Shown here piece after piece: positions 27,056 to 39,610 of a stretch of DNA of 64,000 nt. The notes below the pieces were generated by a model. The model did not search any database. It saw only the letters and a list, made by a program, of their open reading frames with translations, and was not told the DNA's origin. Position 1 is the stretch's first letter; the number at the start of each line of letters is the position of its first letter. The DNA lies in assembly GCF_910592395.1 (NCBI RefSeq), contig NC_088314.1, positions 11,534,001-11,598,000 of the forward strand, read 5' to 3'. A program made the translations under genes and the position numbers. Source of the DNA: Lineus longissimus (lineage: Eukaryota; Nemertea; Pilidiophora; Heteronemertea; Lineidae).

Positions 27056-27540
27056 AACCCTTTCGGGACGCTTGGTAGGCAGGGCGTATTATGTATTTCC
27101 CACACTATTTCCATATGATACGCTCCGTGTATTATGCCCTCAACACAGCGATACATGAAGGGTATGGTGCTGCCATCTCCTAATAGCTCATACACTAAAG
27201 CTAATTGTGTGGCGAATCGCTTCTGGCTGGTTTGCCGGGATTTTGCAGGAATTGGGCATGGCACGTGGCAGCAATTATGGCGAAAAAGATAGTCGTCTTC
27301 TTTTACGGCGGAGGAGCTGGCTGATGTGTTTATGAATGACTTGGACAATGGGGATGATGATATCGATTCAGGAGAGTATGGTTTGATTGACTCTGGTGAG
27401 GAAAATGATTCCAACTGGGAATTTGATCATGTTGACGATTTTCACCGAAATCAAGAAAACACCCCCAAAAATTCATGTTCCCATCTTTTTCAAAGAGTTT
27501 TTTGCTGAAATATGCAGAACAATATTATCCATCAGGTCGA
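27056..27540 (+). mobile_element. Possible piggyBac-like fragment
   Basis: TTAACCCTTTCGGGACGC at about 27055 looks like a piggyBac terminus at a TTAA site. A plus-strand frame follows (about 27290-27508) with ELADVFMNDLDNGDDDIDS, an acidic start like that of piggyBac transposases. No catalytic core remains. Another TTTAACCCTTTCG end lies at 46784. Confidence 0.35.
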
Positions 27541-28250
27541 TGCTGGGTTTTTTATCATGGTCACAGATAAATGTTCAGGACTTATTTCAATGACAAAAAA
27601 CTGACGTTTGACATAGTCACAGAATATGCTAATTAGATCACCTGATCTAATAAGCAATCCCGAGTTGGAATTAGTTTTTGCTACGTCTAATTCCTGTCAA
27701 ATAACAAAAAATAACATGACGAATTCGCGTCGAATGCCTGTGTAACGTGGCGGTGTTCATCTGGTGAAGTCCTGGCGAACAGTGTACATATTTACGGTGG
27801 AATCTTGTCGAATTGATTCACGACAAAGCATTCGAAAGCATGGCTGAAGATGGTAACTTCCCTGCCTGGATGTCACATTGTCACAGTGTGTGACACCCAT
27901 TTGGTGTCTTTCAAACTTGCCACTTTTCTTCTTTTCCTGAAGGTGCAATGACAGGTTTCGCTTAAGGCGGAACATCTTGGGATCTCAATATTTTGGCCCA
28001 GTAGGAGCCAAGATTGTTATGTGGGTTTATAATGTATTTGCCTCCGTCCACTGACCCCCCCCCCCCTGAAAACACGAGCTACTGCCCTTAATGCTTCCAC
28101 AGAGTCAGTCCCTGCCCTGGGCTCCAGCATAACAATGCAGTGCATTGAATTTCATGCTACCTACCTGTATTATTGTCACGGACAGACTGGCAATGAGTCC
28201 AAATATTTCTTTGGAATTCCATTGGAAATCAAATGATGAAATGACAAGGT
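27541..28250. other. Unassigned stretch, no gene seen
   Basis: No convincing frame. Visible are a C run at 28055-28069 and an ordinary AT-balanced composition. Confidence 0.4.
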
Positions 28251-29073
28251 ATTTTTAGCTCAGCTGACAATGTCAGCGGAGCTAGTCAAATGGCTAATTG
28301 ATTGGTGTTTGTCCTTCCATCCTGCCATCCATCTAGCCATGTTGGGCATTTTGTAACCGTACAGCCGAGGCACTTCAAATATGGTTTTGTATATAAACAC
28401 CGCAGAAAATGTTGCTTACAGAAAAAAATTTGGGCGATTCGACTCAAATTCAGCCCCCCAGGGGGCAAAAGGCGTAAATGAAAAAACAATTTTTTGACGC
28501 TCTATTCGAGCAGATAAAAGCTTGAAATAAAGTTGAAAAGGTCTTCATGATACAGAAGTTTTGATATAAAATAGATTAGTGTGGATTTATATCACCAGTT
28601 GGCGGTAGTGAGCAAAACTGTTGTTTGACCCCAGATGACCCCGCTTTAAATTTCCCGCCGCGAACTGACATGAAAACCTCGAACCAGGGAATACCGGACT
28701 GCTGGTATTGCCAGTGCATTCACTGTATGAACGGCTCGTCTGGGGTAAATTGACGAGGCGGCTCGACCCTCCACTGCGCGGTCGAGGTTACCTGGAGTAC
28801 TATCATCAAGAAAATGGCGGTGACCTTTTTATTTCTACAGGAGCAATGATTTTGTAAGTGACAAATTTTCTTATTTAAGCCTTTACGGAAATGTATTTTG
28901 GTACGAATCTTCACACGTTTATAGAAAAGATCAACGAGAATGTGTTCAAATGCCCTCATAACGATGAGTTCAACGGAATTTGGTCAAAACAACCTTCGAA
29001 TGGAGTCAACTTCCTTTGCGAAATTAAAGCGACGACCTCATTATTTATCGTAATTTATGCAGATCTGAGTCCA

Positions 29074-29082
29074 GCTGATGGG
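29074..29082. repeat. 9-bp target duplication of the nested short transposon (GCTGATGGG)
   Basis: GCTGATGGG flanks 29083-29773 on both sides (29074-29082 and 29774-29782). Confidence 0.88.
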
Positions 29083-29773
29083 CAAAATTAGCGATGGTTT
29101 CAAAACAGTCTCCCAGACATGGGGCAATCTCTTCATTATCATAATGGGATTTGGAGGCATGTTTACAGATTTTACAAGTTCGAGACCTGTTGGACCTAAA
29201 ACTCGCATAGATCTCCATCGATCCCCTCTATTTGTCGAGTTAGCGCCCCTGTAAAATCATGCATTTTCGGACACTAGAACGAAATCTTCCTGCGGATATC
29301 GCGGTTTCGGTGATGATTTAAGGAGAAATTGACTGTTCTCAGAGTTGTATGGGACAGAAAGAGTTCATACTTCATGAATACATGAATATATTATGATATG
29401 GGCGGGCTTCTAAGTCAAAACAATAACAAACTCAACTGCATCTCTACCGTGTATCGCGTAGTGCATTGCCTAGTGTATTTCGTAGTGTATTTTAGCGGAG
29501 ATATTATTTCCACACTTTGGCCACGCCAAACGTCTTTTTTATTCGTGGAAGTTAATCTGCTCTGTAAATTTTATTTTACACAGGAAGAATCCATACAAGG
29601 AATTGCAATATTTCATGTCTATTGGTGTATTTGTGTACAGGAGCGCACCAGACAGTGAGACGTAGAGATGTGTTTAGTGCTGGTGCTGTCAGTAGACTGA
29701 ATCTGATTGGCTATAGCGATCAGTAATATGGGTCGTGATCACGTGATGTGACGTCACCGCGGTATCCTCCTTG
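29083..29773. mobile_element. Truncated relative of the polymerase-disrupting transposon
   Basis: It aligns with 22358-23049 with few substitutions and a one-base indel, keeps the right end TCCTCCTTG, and lacks the left 251 bp including the left inverted repeat. It starts CAAAATTAGCG, a word that is internal to the longer copy. A perfect 9-bp duplication still flanks it. Confidence 0.88.
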
Positions 29774-30775
29774 GCTGATGGGTGATGTTCTGAGTTGTGT
29801 TCAAACTATTGGAAACTTCGGAAATTAGTTCTATTAGTTCTACTATTCTGCAGGAGTATATTATAGCCATTGACGTTGACAGCTAAAAGCACGAAAACTT
29901 TGTTTATTTATCAAACTGTATCGAGTGTTATCGAATCGAATGGATGTGTCGATCGTCGGGGCGGATTGATATGTGGTTGTGCATCCAAGGCGATTAGGTC
30001 ATTCAGTTAGTTTGAGAAAGATCATGATCATGAAGATGCGTGTTGTGTTATCATAACCGGAAAATAATTTGAAGTTATTAGTGGTGTTGTCATTGCCATT
30101 TTTTGCATGGAATGATAGTTCGAGAGCTCTCATCGACGTATTCAACATTGACGGAAAGTAGGTCCGGATTTGGCAAACACTGTACAATCACTTTCGGAGT
30201 CTTTCCATCTTGACGTCTTGTAAATGTAATAATCTTTGCCAAATCAGTGATTCTTATATAATTTACTCCATGATTGCAATCAGCCTTTGTTAAATTCCAA
30301 TCACCTGCAGGTCAGGTCAATCTTTTAACAATAAAGTTAATTTTCTTAAGCACCTCTTTATCTTACTTCTTCACATACAGGGCATCCCAAACACTTTGCT
30401 AAATCCACTTACCCCCCCATTTCAAGTTGGTATTGCACCAGACCCAAGCTCAACGGTACAATGATCATGTAAGTGTCCAAATACCTTTTCAGGACATACT
30501 AGTTTGAGGACATCAATTTTGATACCAGAAGGAAAACCAATCCTGTCTGTGTGTCACTGTGACATAGATCCTGGCTCTATTGGAAATGTCGCACTTGCAC
30601 TGCATTACTTCATGTGATGTCACTTACATCTTTCACAGTTGACAAATTGAAGCATCCATGGTTATTGTAACTATATATAGTCCTTGCCAAATCTATCTAA
30701 AAGTATCAGTAAAACTGCTAAACTATGAATTGTATCTGCTTACTCAGCTGAGCGCCAGGCCCTTGGGCCTCTTGT

Positions 30776-33330
30776 TTCATGAAGTGTCAGGTTTATTGGT
30801 TTTTTTAAATTAGCTTTTATACACATGGTGAATTCCTGTCGAGAAGACTCTTTCATGCAGGTGGAATTTTTTAGTTTGACATTTCTGACCTTGGAAACTA
30901 GGTCAAGGTCAAAATGTTATACGCTCTATGTCAATTTTGATCATATCGATGAATGATGCACCTTTGAGGATCACACAGTGAAGGTTTCTTGATAAAACTG
31001 ACGTTGAGTTTTATGACCTGACCTACTTACACCTGAAAAGTAAGTCACATTGACCTGAGTTTTTTATATATGTACATATGCCCAATAGGTGTCTGCATAT
31101 CAAATTTGAAGAGTCTAGGACAATTAATGACGAAACGTGCCACCTTCGCTGAAATTTTAGAGTTTGACCTCTGTGACCTACAAAAGTAGGTCAAATCAAA
31201 AAGATATGAGATATTGACAAATTTTGGGTTTGACCTTCAAAAGTAGGTCGAATCAAAAACCTGTATCTTATGTCATGTAATCTCATCAGAAGTATTGACA
31301 GTAAGTATTTCATTGTTCCAGCTATCAGTGCTTTGGAGATATTGACAAAATAAGGTTTTCAAAGATGGCCGCCTGTAACCCAGAAAGTAGCTCAAATGGC
31401 AATGATCATTTTGTGACAATTGTCATAAGACATCCTTGCACCAAGTTTAATTTTTCTAGACTTAATAGTGAGCAAACGTGCCCCTATTGTTTACGGACGA
31501 CATTTGGACAGATGATGGACGATGAACAAGACGTGACGAGAAAAACTCACCCCTGTGAGCTAAAAAGGTAAAAAGTGCAATATCTCGCTTATTGCTTGTG
31601 ACCTATTGTCGATGATATTTTCATGGGAGGTGCCTTGAGGATGGACACATCACAAACCTAAGGGTTCTTGATTTGACCAAATTTTCAAGGTCACAGGTCG
31701 AATTGCATAAATTGGCTGTTTGAGTGTAACTATGGCAAATTTTTTAACCACTGAAGCTATGAACTTGAAATGTGACCTGTGACACTGAATTTCGGTGTGA
31801 TCTGATTCTCGATACAACCACGAGCTGAGTAATTTAGTACAGAGGGCGGTTTTTGATTGTGATTACAACGAATGAGTGTTTTTTTACCAAAATAATTTAA
31901 ATTCAAGCAATGGGATGTAATTTAATTTTGAACAATTTTTAATTGAAATGTGATAAAGTCAAGAATATTCGCATTTTCTGGGAAAATGCCTTTTTTAGCT
32001 TTATGCGACCCACAATCAGTTTTCTCGATTGCGGACTCGCGAAAGCCTTGACGAGGATTTCTTTTGAAAATCTGGTGCCCAAGGGCTCATATTCACCATA
32101 TCATGCAATAATATCCTCTCATAGCATGACCAAGAATGAAATAACGTACAGAAATCAGAATAAAATCATCGAATTTGAGGATAGGAACAAGGTTAGAGCA
32201 AGGTTTGGGTTGATCCGGCAAAATTGTCTTCGCCCTTTTTTCGGACCACCGACAAATCCCCCTCCCCCCCCCCCCCCCAAGGTACCAGTAACAAGAAAAT
32301 GTACCAAACTTCATCTCAAAAAAGAGACAACAATAGACAAAAAATGCATTTCCATGACCTATCTGGGGAGAAAAATTATACAAATATGGCCTGTATTTTG
32401 AGGATACAGGTATTTTTGGAACGCACTGAAATCTCAACTTAATTGTTCTCATGCAGGTACAGAAGAAAACCTTTAAAATGTGGGGAAAATTTTTTTCAAG
32501 ATGCTGTTAATAAACGTTTTACCGCAGAACCTGAAACAGGATGATCGCATGTAATCAATGATTATTTGGGAAGTATGATGAATAAAAGCTACATCGTTGC
32601 TTACTCCAAACCTCAACGGTCTTCTCATCGCTTGGAACATAATTTCAGAATGTAATTACTGTAAGTTGTAGGTTGTAGATATGAAGTTTATACGAAAGCT
32701 CGTCACTACAATAACAAGGCATATATGCTGCCGGTCGGGATTAGTTTCTAGCGAACGCTGCACGTGCAGTAGGTGATATGATCCTTATTGTATTATATGA
32801 TCCCCGCATTGAGCAGCCCTTTTAAGGCCCAGTGCTTCTCTGGCCTTTTCTTGTTCTGTTTGGAATCTAACCCTTCATGAGATACAGTGTATGGGTTCGT
32901 ATCCATCGTGAGGCATTCCTGAAGCCATTCCCTCAGGTCTTGTAGATCAGGTTTGCGATACTTGGAAATCTTAGCAACGTGTCAGTTCCAGTGTCCGATC
33001 TTGTTGCTGGGAATGCGGTGGGCTGCCTTGACTAGGACGTCGGTTGCTCCGCAGCCTGGTAAAAGCCATAATGCAATTCCTTACACTCACAAAGAATGCT
33101 CACAGTGATGCCACATTGTATGGGGTATGGCGTGTCCATAGGTGTCCTGATCCAGGTACACTGGTAACTTTATTTCTGTGTCCGAACTGGGGCTTCAGCT
33201 CCTGTAGAGTCTCTGCATATAGGCACCTGCTGTGTATAGTGTCAAATTGAATACACCAGTATTTCACATAATATTGACCGACACAATGAGACCTCATCAA
33301 GCAATGTGAGACTGGCTATAGTAATGATAA
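30776..33330. other. Accessory DNA with diverged repeats, no gene seen
   Basis: There are repeated TTTGACCT(A/T)C and GTAGGTCAAATC words (30900-31250), and a family A-like block at 31560-31800 (TAAAAAGTGCAATATCTCGC). A C run lies at 32263-32278. Several short frames exist without domain content. Confidence 0.45.
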
Positions 33331-33790
33331 TAATAATAGTCCATATTTATATAGCGCTTCTCTTTACGATAATACGATGTTAAAGCGCTACTCCCTCAGA
33401 GCCTTTCTAAATAGCAACGCTTTCAACTCCCTTTTGAAGGATACAATAGAGTCAAGTATGTGAAAGTCCGGTGGCAGCTAGTTCCACAAGCGGGCTGCAC
33501 CAACAGCAAAACACCTATCACCATAAGAGGTTCTGGTCCTGCTGATGTGCAGCTTCCTACCGTTTGTGGCAAGAGTTTGTCTTTGACTGCAAAGATTCCG
33601 TACCAGCTCGGAAAGGTACGCTTGTGCACTTCCTTGTACAATCTTATGAGTTATTGCAAGTATCTTGAAATCAATTCGCTGCTGAATTGGGAGTCAGTGC
33701 AAAGAGCACAGAACGGGAGCAATATGGTCACGCTTGCGGGTTCTTGACACAACCCTTGCTGCCGCGTTCTGCACTCTTTGCAATGGAGCC
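33330..33790 (+). repeat. Interspersed repeat with TATATAGCGCTTC head
   Basis: It begins with an AAT-rich run and TTATATAGCGCTTC/AAAGCGCT, followed by a moderately GC-rich stretch with GTGGCAGCTAGTTCCACAAG. This composition is common in interspersed repeats of marine invertebrates. It ends where family A copy 1 begins. No intact frame. Confidence 0.4.
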
Positions 33791-33796
33791 ACTGTC

Positions 33797-33855
33797 TTTT
33801 TGGCTCACCGTAGGGGAGTCTATACAATACCGCAGTGTCCGTCGTCCGTCGTCGT

Positions 33856-33893
<38 letters not shown>

Positions 33894-35339
33894 CGTCGTA
33901 TCCTAGTTCAAAAACAGTGGCACGTTTTTTAACCGCTAGCCCTATGAGCTTAAAACTTTGTACACATGACCCCCTAGGTCAGATGACCCATGACACTAAA
34001 TTTCTGTCCGATCTGATTCTCTACTTGGCCACCAGGGGGCCAAATGTGGATATCTAAAAAGTGTGATATCTCGCTTATTAGTGACTTGTTTTCGATAAAA
34101 CTTTTGTGGTAGGTACTCATAGCAAGGATACATCATATATCTTACGGGTTTTTAATTTGATCTACTTTTCAAGGTCGCAGAGGTCAAATGGCGTGAATTG
34201 GCCGTTTGAGTGTAACTATGGCACGTTTCTCAACCACCAAAGCTATGAGCTTGAAACTTGGTACATATAACCCCCTATATCAGATAACCTCTGGTGCTGA
34301 ATTTCAGCCTGATCTGATTCTTGACTTTGCCACCAGGGGGCCAAAACAGAAAAAGTAAGAAGTGCAATAGTTTGTTTATTAGCAAATTGTTTTTGATGAA
34401 ATTTTTATGGCAGGGACCCCTAGCAAGGTTACCTCAGATGTTGCACGATTTTTCGGATTTGACCTACTTTTTAAGGTCGTAGAGGTCAAATGGCGTAAAT
34501 TTGCCGTTTGAGTGTAACTATGGCACGTTTCTCAACCGCAACAGAAATGAACTTGAAACTTTGAACAAATGACCCCCTAGGTCAGTTGACCTTTTACACT
34601 GAATTTTGGTTCGGTCTGATTATTGACTTGGCCACCAGGGGGCCCAAACTCAAAACTCAAAAAGTGTGATTTCTCGCTTATTACTGATTTGTTTTTGATA
34701 AAAGTTTCATGGTAGGTGCTCCTAGCAAGGATACATCACATATCTTACGGGTTTTTGATTTGACCCACCTTTCAAGTTCACAGAGGTCAAAGTTGAAAAC
34801 TTTACCGTTCTTGGTACGTTTTGTGGTTGTTCAATGTAGAGAGTTTTAATTTTGTGTAATGATGCATCTAAGAAGCCACTATTTGTATGCCAAGTTTCAG
34901 CCAGATCGGAATTCAAATATGGCCGAAATTGCATGTTTTGTGGGTTTTTCCTCGTATTGTGGCAATCCAAAGGTCGTGAGTTCAAACCCCGGTCAAGGAC
35001 AGCCAAAAATATTTTTATTTTTCATCTTTTCCTTTTTTCTTTTCTGAGTTCTATCTTACATTTTCTTCATTTTTTGATTTATTTGGTGCCATAGATTTAA
35101 TTAGGCGGCCATCTTGGAAATCGTTTTTGCCGATTGCTGTAGTGTAACGAGTGATGAAATTGTTATGGTCAGGTGGATGTGTCTACATCACATATCACCC
35201 TGGTTTGTTATTTGACCTACCTGTCAGGGTCACTGAGGTCAAAGTTAAAAATATATTCACCATTGTCATACTGTAGCACTTTCTGTAACTGTCTACTAAA
35301 ATACTTACGGTGAGCACAATGGCCCCTGGCCGTTTCATT
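33797..35339 (+). mobile_element. Helentron-like element, family A (copy 1)
   Basis: The 5' end is TTTTTGGCTCACCGTAGGGG and the 3' end is TACGGTGAGCAC, a short hairpin (ATGGCC/GGCCGT) and TTCATT. The 5' GGCTCACCGTA and 3' TACGGTGAGC form an asymmetric inverted repeat. The interior has three to four direct repeats of about 300 bp with GGCCACCAGGGGGCC, ATATCTCGCTTATTA and TTGACCTACTTTTCAAGGTC. A CGT trinucleotide run lies near the 5' end (33838-33895) and a tRNA-like arm near the 3' end (34967-35010). No protein is encoded. Confidence 0.68.
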
Positions 35340-35340
35340 T

Positions 35341-36020
35341 TGGTGGACCATGGAGAAGGGTGTTGTTGTAATCTAATCTTGACGTTACTAGTGCCTGGCC
35401 CAGCCTCTTGGTTCACATCGAGATATTTGCGGATGCGGCCAATGTTGCGGAGGTTGGCAAAGGCGCTCTGACAAACTTTCTTTACGTGGACTGACATAGT
35501 CATGTGTTCATCGAGCCATGCGCCAAGATCTCGCACAGCACTAGCAGATTGTATTTGATCTCCGTCCACCGTGATGTGGGTAATGGATGGCGTTCTTTTT
35601 GCAGAGGTAATGGCCATGAATTCGGTTTTAGGGCCGTTAAAACAGAGATTTTTCTCCAGAAGCCAACTCCCTACACTCTGGATGCATCATTCATTGTGGT
35701 CAACAGTAGATACCCCTTGGACCAAATCACCACAAGGAAAAATTCCAAGCAGCTGATTGTTGTCAGCAAACATTTCATAAGAATGCACCTTGCATGACCT
35801 CATATCGTCCCCCAGTGGCAATGTATAAACATTAAACAGCACTGGACCCAGTACCGATCCTTGCGGTACGCTGGTGATAAGCTGCGAGGTACTGGATGTA
35901 CACCCTTTGATGGAGACGGATGTCTTGCGACCACTGAGGTACGAGGAGAACCAGCCTAGTGCATTCCCAGAAAGACCAATATGGCTTTTCAGTCTGTTGA
36001 GAAGTACAGTCTGGGTGAGG
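35341..36020 (-). pseudogene. LINE (CR1/L2/Jockey-like) reverse transcriptase remnant
   Basis: In one frame the minus strand shows the fingers/palm signature: SGNALGWFSSYLSGRKTSV, TSVPQGSVLGPVLF, a degraded YADD (FADN) and then DLGAWLDEHMTMSVHV with LRNIGRIRKYL. An in-frame stop lies near 35690. The 5' side is cut near 36020 by another repeat and the 3' side by the family A 3' end. Confidence 0.72.
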
Positions 36021-36029
36021 TCAAATGTC

Positions 36030-36305
36030 GAGTTGAGTTAACTCAACTCTTATCCTTTTTCAACCCAAGATTTGACCTCCCCCTTCGAGTTAGATCATCC
36101 ATGGAAAATCAGAGGGTTAACCCACAGTTTACTCCGAGTAAACTCAGATTAATGAGAAAAGATTACTCGGGGATTGAATCAATCTGAGCAAACGGCCATT
36201 TTGTCACTTCAAATCATTACAAAATACACTAGAGTTGAGTTATCCCCTTGGAGTTAAACTCGTGAGAGGTCAAGTCTTGGATTAAGGTCTCGTTTGGGAG
36301 TTTTT
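36030..36305. repeat. Short MITE-like repeat with loose inverted ends
   Basis: CCAAGATTTGACCTC at about 36067 and GAGGTCAAGTCTTGG at about 36276 are near inverse copies, and AGTTGAGTTAACTCAACT adds a palindrome at 36034. Boundaries are unclear. Confidence 0.35.
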
Positions 36306-36683
36306 CCCAAATGTGTGCGATGATGACGTGCCCCATTAACAGGACGTAACATCTATTTTAAAATGCGTTTCCAAAGTGAATGCATGAGGACAACCCATTT
36401 GTGTCGTTTATCACTGGAAACACCCGATTCCCCTGACTCTGCAGGATGTTAAATTGGGCATTTTATTTCTTTAAATTAATCATAAGCGTCGCATTTGCTC
36501 CTAGCTCTGTTAACCATCCCAAATGGCAATATTGCCAATTGGGCTGGACAATCACGAAAACCCCCAAATATTGTACATTTCTTCCTGAATAATTCCTACA
36601 GTGACCAATCTCCCATAAAAGACAGTTGCTTACGCTACAGAAAAAAAAAAAAATCGAGGGTCAACCATTGAACTTTTGAGATA

Positions 36684-38565
36684 CACTGTTCTGTTGGGCA
36701 AAATGGTTGTCACCCCTAAAGACAATTGTGAGTTTCAGGTTTATATCCATATTTCTCCACAATCATGGTCAGGTTTCTTTCATTCTTAGATTGAAATTGA
36801 CATGAGTGACCTAATTCAATTTCGTCACAGGGTAAGGCAGGCGTGTGATGTAATAAGACAATATAAAAGGAGTGTTTCTGCTGACCATGTCCTTTCGGTC
36901 CTATGCCTAGTCCACAGCCGACTAGGTGTTCGTGCATTCTCCTGGTTAACCAACGCAATCCTATTGGATTTTCTTGACCAGCCAATGCAGAACTTGTCAT
37001 GCCCGGCCCATACAGCCAAATTCAGCGAGGTGAGGCCATTGGAAGGTGGCGCAGCGGGCAAGGTCCTGGTGCCATCGCCGAAGTGATGGGACTTTCGAAA
37101 AGGACGGTGCAAAGGTGGATTTCGAAGTGGCGACAGAATGGTATAATGTTAACGTTGGGAGATCTACTGGTCGTCCTCGCATCTCTAATGAAAGAGACGA
37201 CCGTCATCTCTTGCGTCGTTGCCGTGCAGATCGTAAGAAAACGACAACACAGCTGCACAATGACTTGCACAACCTGGATAATGTTGACGCTAGTCGGACA
37301 ACGGTAAACCGTAGGCTGATTGCTGCCGGGTATCATGCAAGAAGGCAGGTAGTCTGTCCAAAATTGACAGATGCGGTAAAACGTTGACGGCTTCTGTGGG
37401 CGAGAGCGCATGCTGACGTGCCGGACGAAATATTGCGCCACATCGTCTTTGGTGACGAGTCCCATTTCTTGCTGTTCCGTGTTGATGGCAGGGTCAGAGT
37501 TCGTCGATTACCGGGCGAGCAGCTTCGGGAAGACTGTGTAGGCCTGCGTGTTCCATTTGGAGGTGGTTCAGTCCATATTTGGGGCGCCATTCATTTTCAT
37601 GGAAAAACTGCAGTCCGCGTCCTAGAGCAAAATGTAAACGGTCTCCTCTACTTGGAGATCCTCCGAGATCACGTGCTGCCAGAAGCAAGGGCCCACTTCG
37701 GCAACAACTGGACACTAGCAGACGACAATGCCAGACCCCACAGAGCAGCAATAGTGAACAATTTCTTGCACGAACAAGACGTCAACTGTCTGGACTGGCC
37801 TCCTTACAGCCCTGATATGAACCCCATAGAGCACCTGTGGGACCATATCGGCAGAGAACTCGAAAATTTGGACCCTCAGCCTCAGAACCTTGCCGACCTT
37901 GGTGATGCAATTGTCCGTATTTGGGGCGAAATCCCCCAACGAAGGATACAAAGCCTCGTTACAAGTATGTCCCGACGAATTGCAGCGCACATTGCAGCCT
38001 GTGTCATTTCAGGGGTGACACTGCGCCCCAGGCCTCGTAAACTTTGTATTTAGCAGAAAGAAACCAACTCACTAAATGTCAAGCATGTAGCTGTGCTATA
38101 TTTTTGTCCAGACTTTTTAACATACATCAAAGTAGTTAGTTATACTACAGACAGGCGGCAGCACCGTACCGCCAGGGGAATAGGGGCCCTCTCAGAGGTA
38201 CAATACACAGCCCGTGGGGCTATACGCAATATTAGGTATGTAAGCAGTGAGAAATTACCCAACTGTGCAATTCCTATCAATTTGGACAATCAAATCTGGT
38301 CAAATTGAGAGAACAGAGTGAAACAATGACAAAGATGTTTTCCATATAGTTTAGGTCCCTGATGAGCCTCCGTAGATAAAATGTCATTTAATAAGCAATT
38401 GATGGTGAACATGTGCAAGTTGTGGTCCAAAAACACCCGCTAATACCATGTGTGTACAACTGCAAAGTTTCCACTCATTAATGTTTACCATATCAAAATA
38501 AATTAAAAATGGATATGAAATCATATCTGCCATCGCAGGGGTGACAACCATTTTGCCCAACAGTG
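36684..38565 (+). mobile_element. Tc1/mariner-type element with TA target site
   Basis: CACTGTT...GGGCAAAATGG on the left is mirrored at 38541-38565 (CCATTTTGCCCAACAGTG), and TA flanks both ends. The left end carries a 5-bp internal insertion (TCTGT). The 1.9-kb element encodes a decayed transposase. Confidence 0.9.
36999..38053 (+). pseudogene. Tc1-like transposase, broken
   Basis: The N-terminal helix-turn-helix (MPGPYSQIQRGEAIGRWRSG, then LSKRTVQRWI) is in one frame from 36999, shifts near 37150-37165, and continues with GRPRISNERDDRHLLRR. An in-frame TGA at 37385-37387 (CGA to TGA-type change) interrupts before the catalytic core, which is open from 37418: D in FGDESHF, D in LADDNARPHRA and E in SPDMNPIEHLW, the DD34E layout. 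It is therefore not active as read. Confidence 0.88.
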
Positions 38566-38567
38566 TA

Positions 38568-39610
38568 TGTTGAATTTTGCACAAATCAGCGAAAAACGCA
38601 CCAACTGGCACTGGACGGCATTTCAACACGGGGCCAACGCACATCCCAAGTTCAGTGTACACATACGTCGGCAACAACGGTAAATGCGTAGTTTCTTGTT
38701 AGCCGCCTATTGAGTAGCGATCTAGGTTTCAGAAACCAAAAAAAACATGTCTTTGCCAAACAACTGCTGAATCAACACTGACATACTGTGAGGACCGAGA
38801 AATCAATGATTTTAGGAACTACGGTTAGGGGTTGGCCGCGCATGAATACAAAAAAACCTCCCTAATCAGACCTAAGAACATTTTGTTCAGAAAGGAAGCA
38901 GCCATGATTTTCATGCCAGTTGTTCAAGCTGTAGCTGCAAACAGAAGAGAAGAAAACCATGTAAGTGTAACGCGGGAGAACTGCATGACGGTCCTCTCGT
39001 CGGGGGTACGGGGCAAGTAAGTCGAGTCTGGGGAATAGGGCCTCGGACAACTATTGGCATGCAACTAGAAAGCTACTCTACGTATAGGAACCGAACAACG
39101 GGATAAATTGGAACCATCAGATCTATATTTTGCCACCATTCACATTGTGCGCACACATAATCGCAACATACATGTAGTACTACATTGGCCTCAGAACCAA
39201 ACAAAGGATCTCACAACCCACATGTGATGAATATTTTGGGAGCAAATCTCCCCAAAAGTATGACTGATCAGAGGAAAATGATGCTGTGCCAGTGATGCCC
39301 AGTGTCTAAAGAAGAGGATGAACCATTGTCAAACAGAAGATGTATATCAAATAAGGTTGATTTTGTGGATTAAATGTGGAATAGTATATGGAATGTGTTA
39401 TTTTAAGGCCATTCATTGTTAGATGACGTATCGCATCATCACATTAGTGTGTGATCTTCGGTATATTAGGTTTGAATACTCGATGTTCGTTTTCGGAGCG
39501 TTCGCTCCTGCCAGACATGGAAAAGTCAGGAATATTTGAGATTTGGATGTGTCGGATTTTGAGATTAACGTTTTTGGTGTAGAAAATGGTTTGGTGGTTG
39601 GTTTGAACGG
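38568..39610. other. Unassigned stretch, no gene seen
   Basis: Short frames only. I see no repeats or RNA gene. Confidence 0.4.

Larger units (their letters stand above)
28252..30775 (+). mobile_element. Helentron-like element, family B (copy 2)
   Basis: TTTTTAGCTCAGCTGACA at 28252 and TCAGCTGAGCGCC plus the AGGCCC-TT-GGGCCT hairpin and CTTGT at 30744-30775 match copy 1. The interior is longer than in copy 1 and shares AAACAATTTTTTG and AAGCTTGAAATAAAGTTGAA with it near the 5' end. Nested inside is the shortened transposon 29083-29773. The 3' region (30330-30480) is also found at 51950-52060. Confidence 0.62.

Noticed and set aside
26986-27414. Minus-strand 142-codon Ser-rich frame
   Set aside because: The opposite strand carries the acidic piggyBac-like start, and this frame has no start context or domain.
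33687-34057. Frame with a long V or R run
   Set aside because: Reads through the CGT trinucleotide tract of a family A element; no coding evidence.
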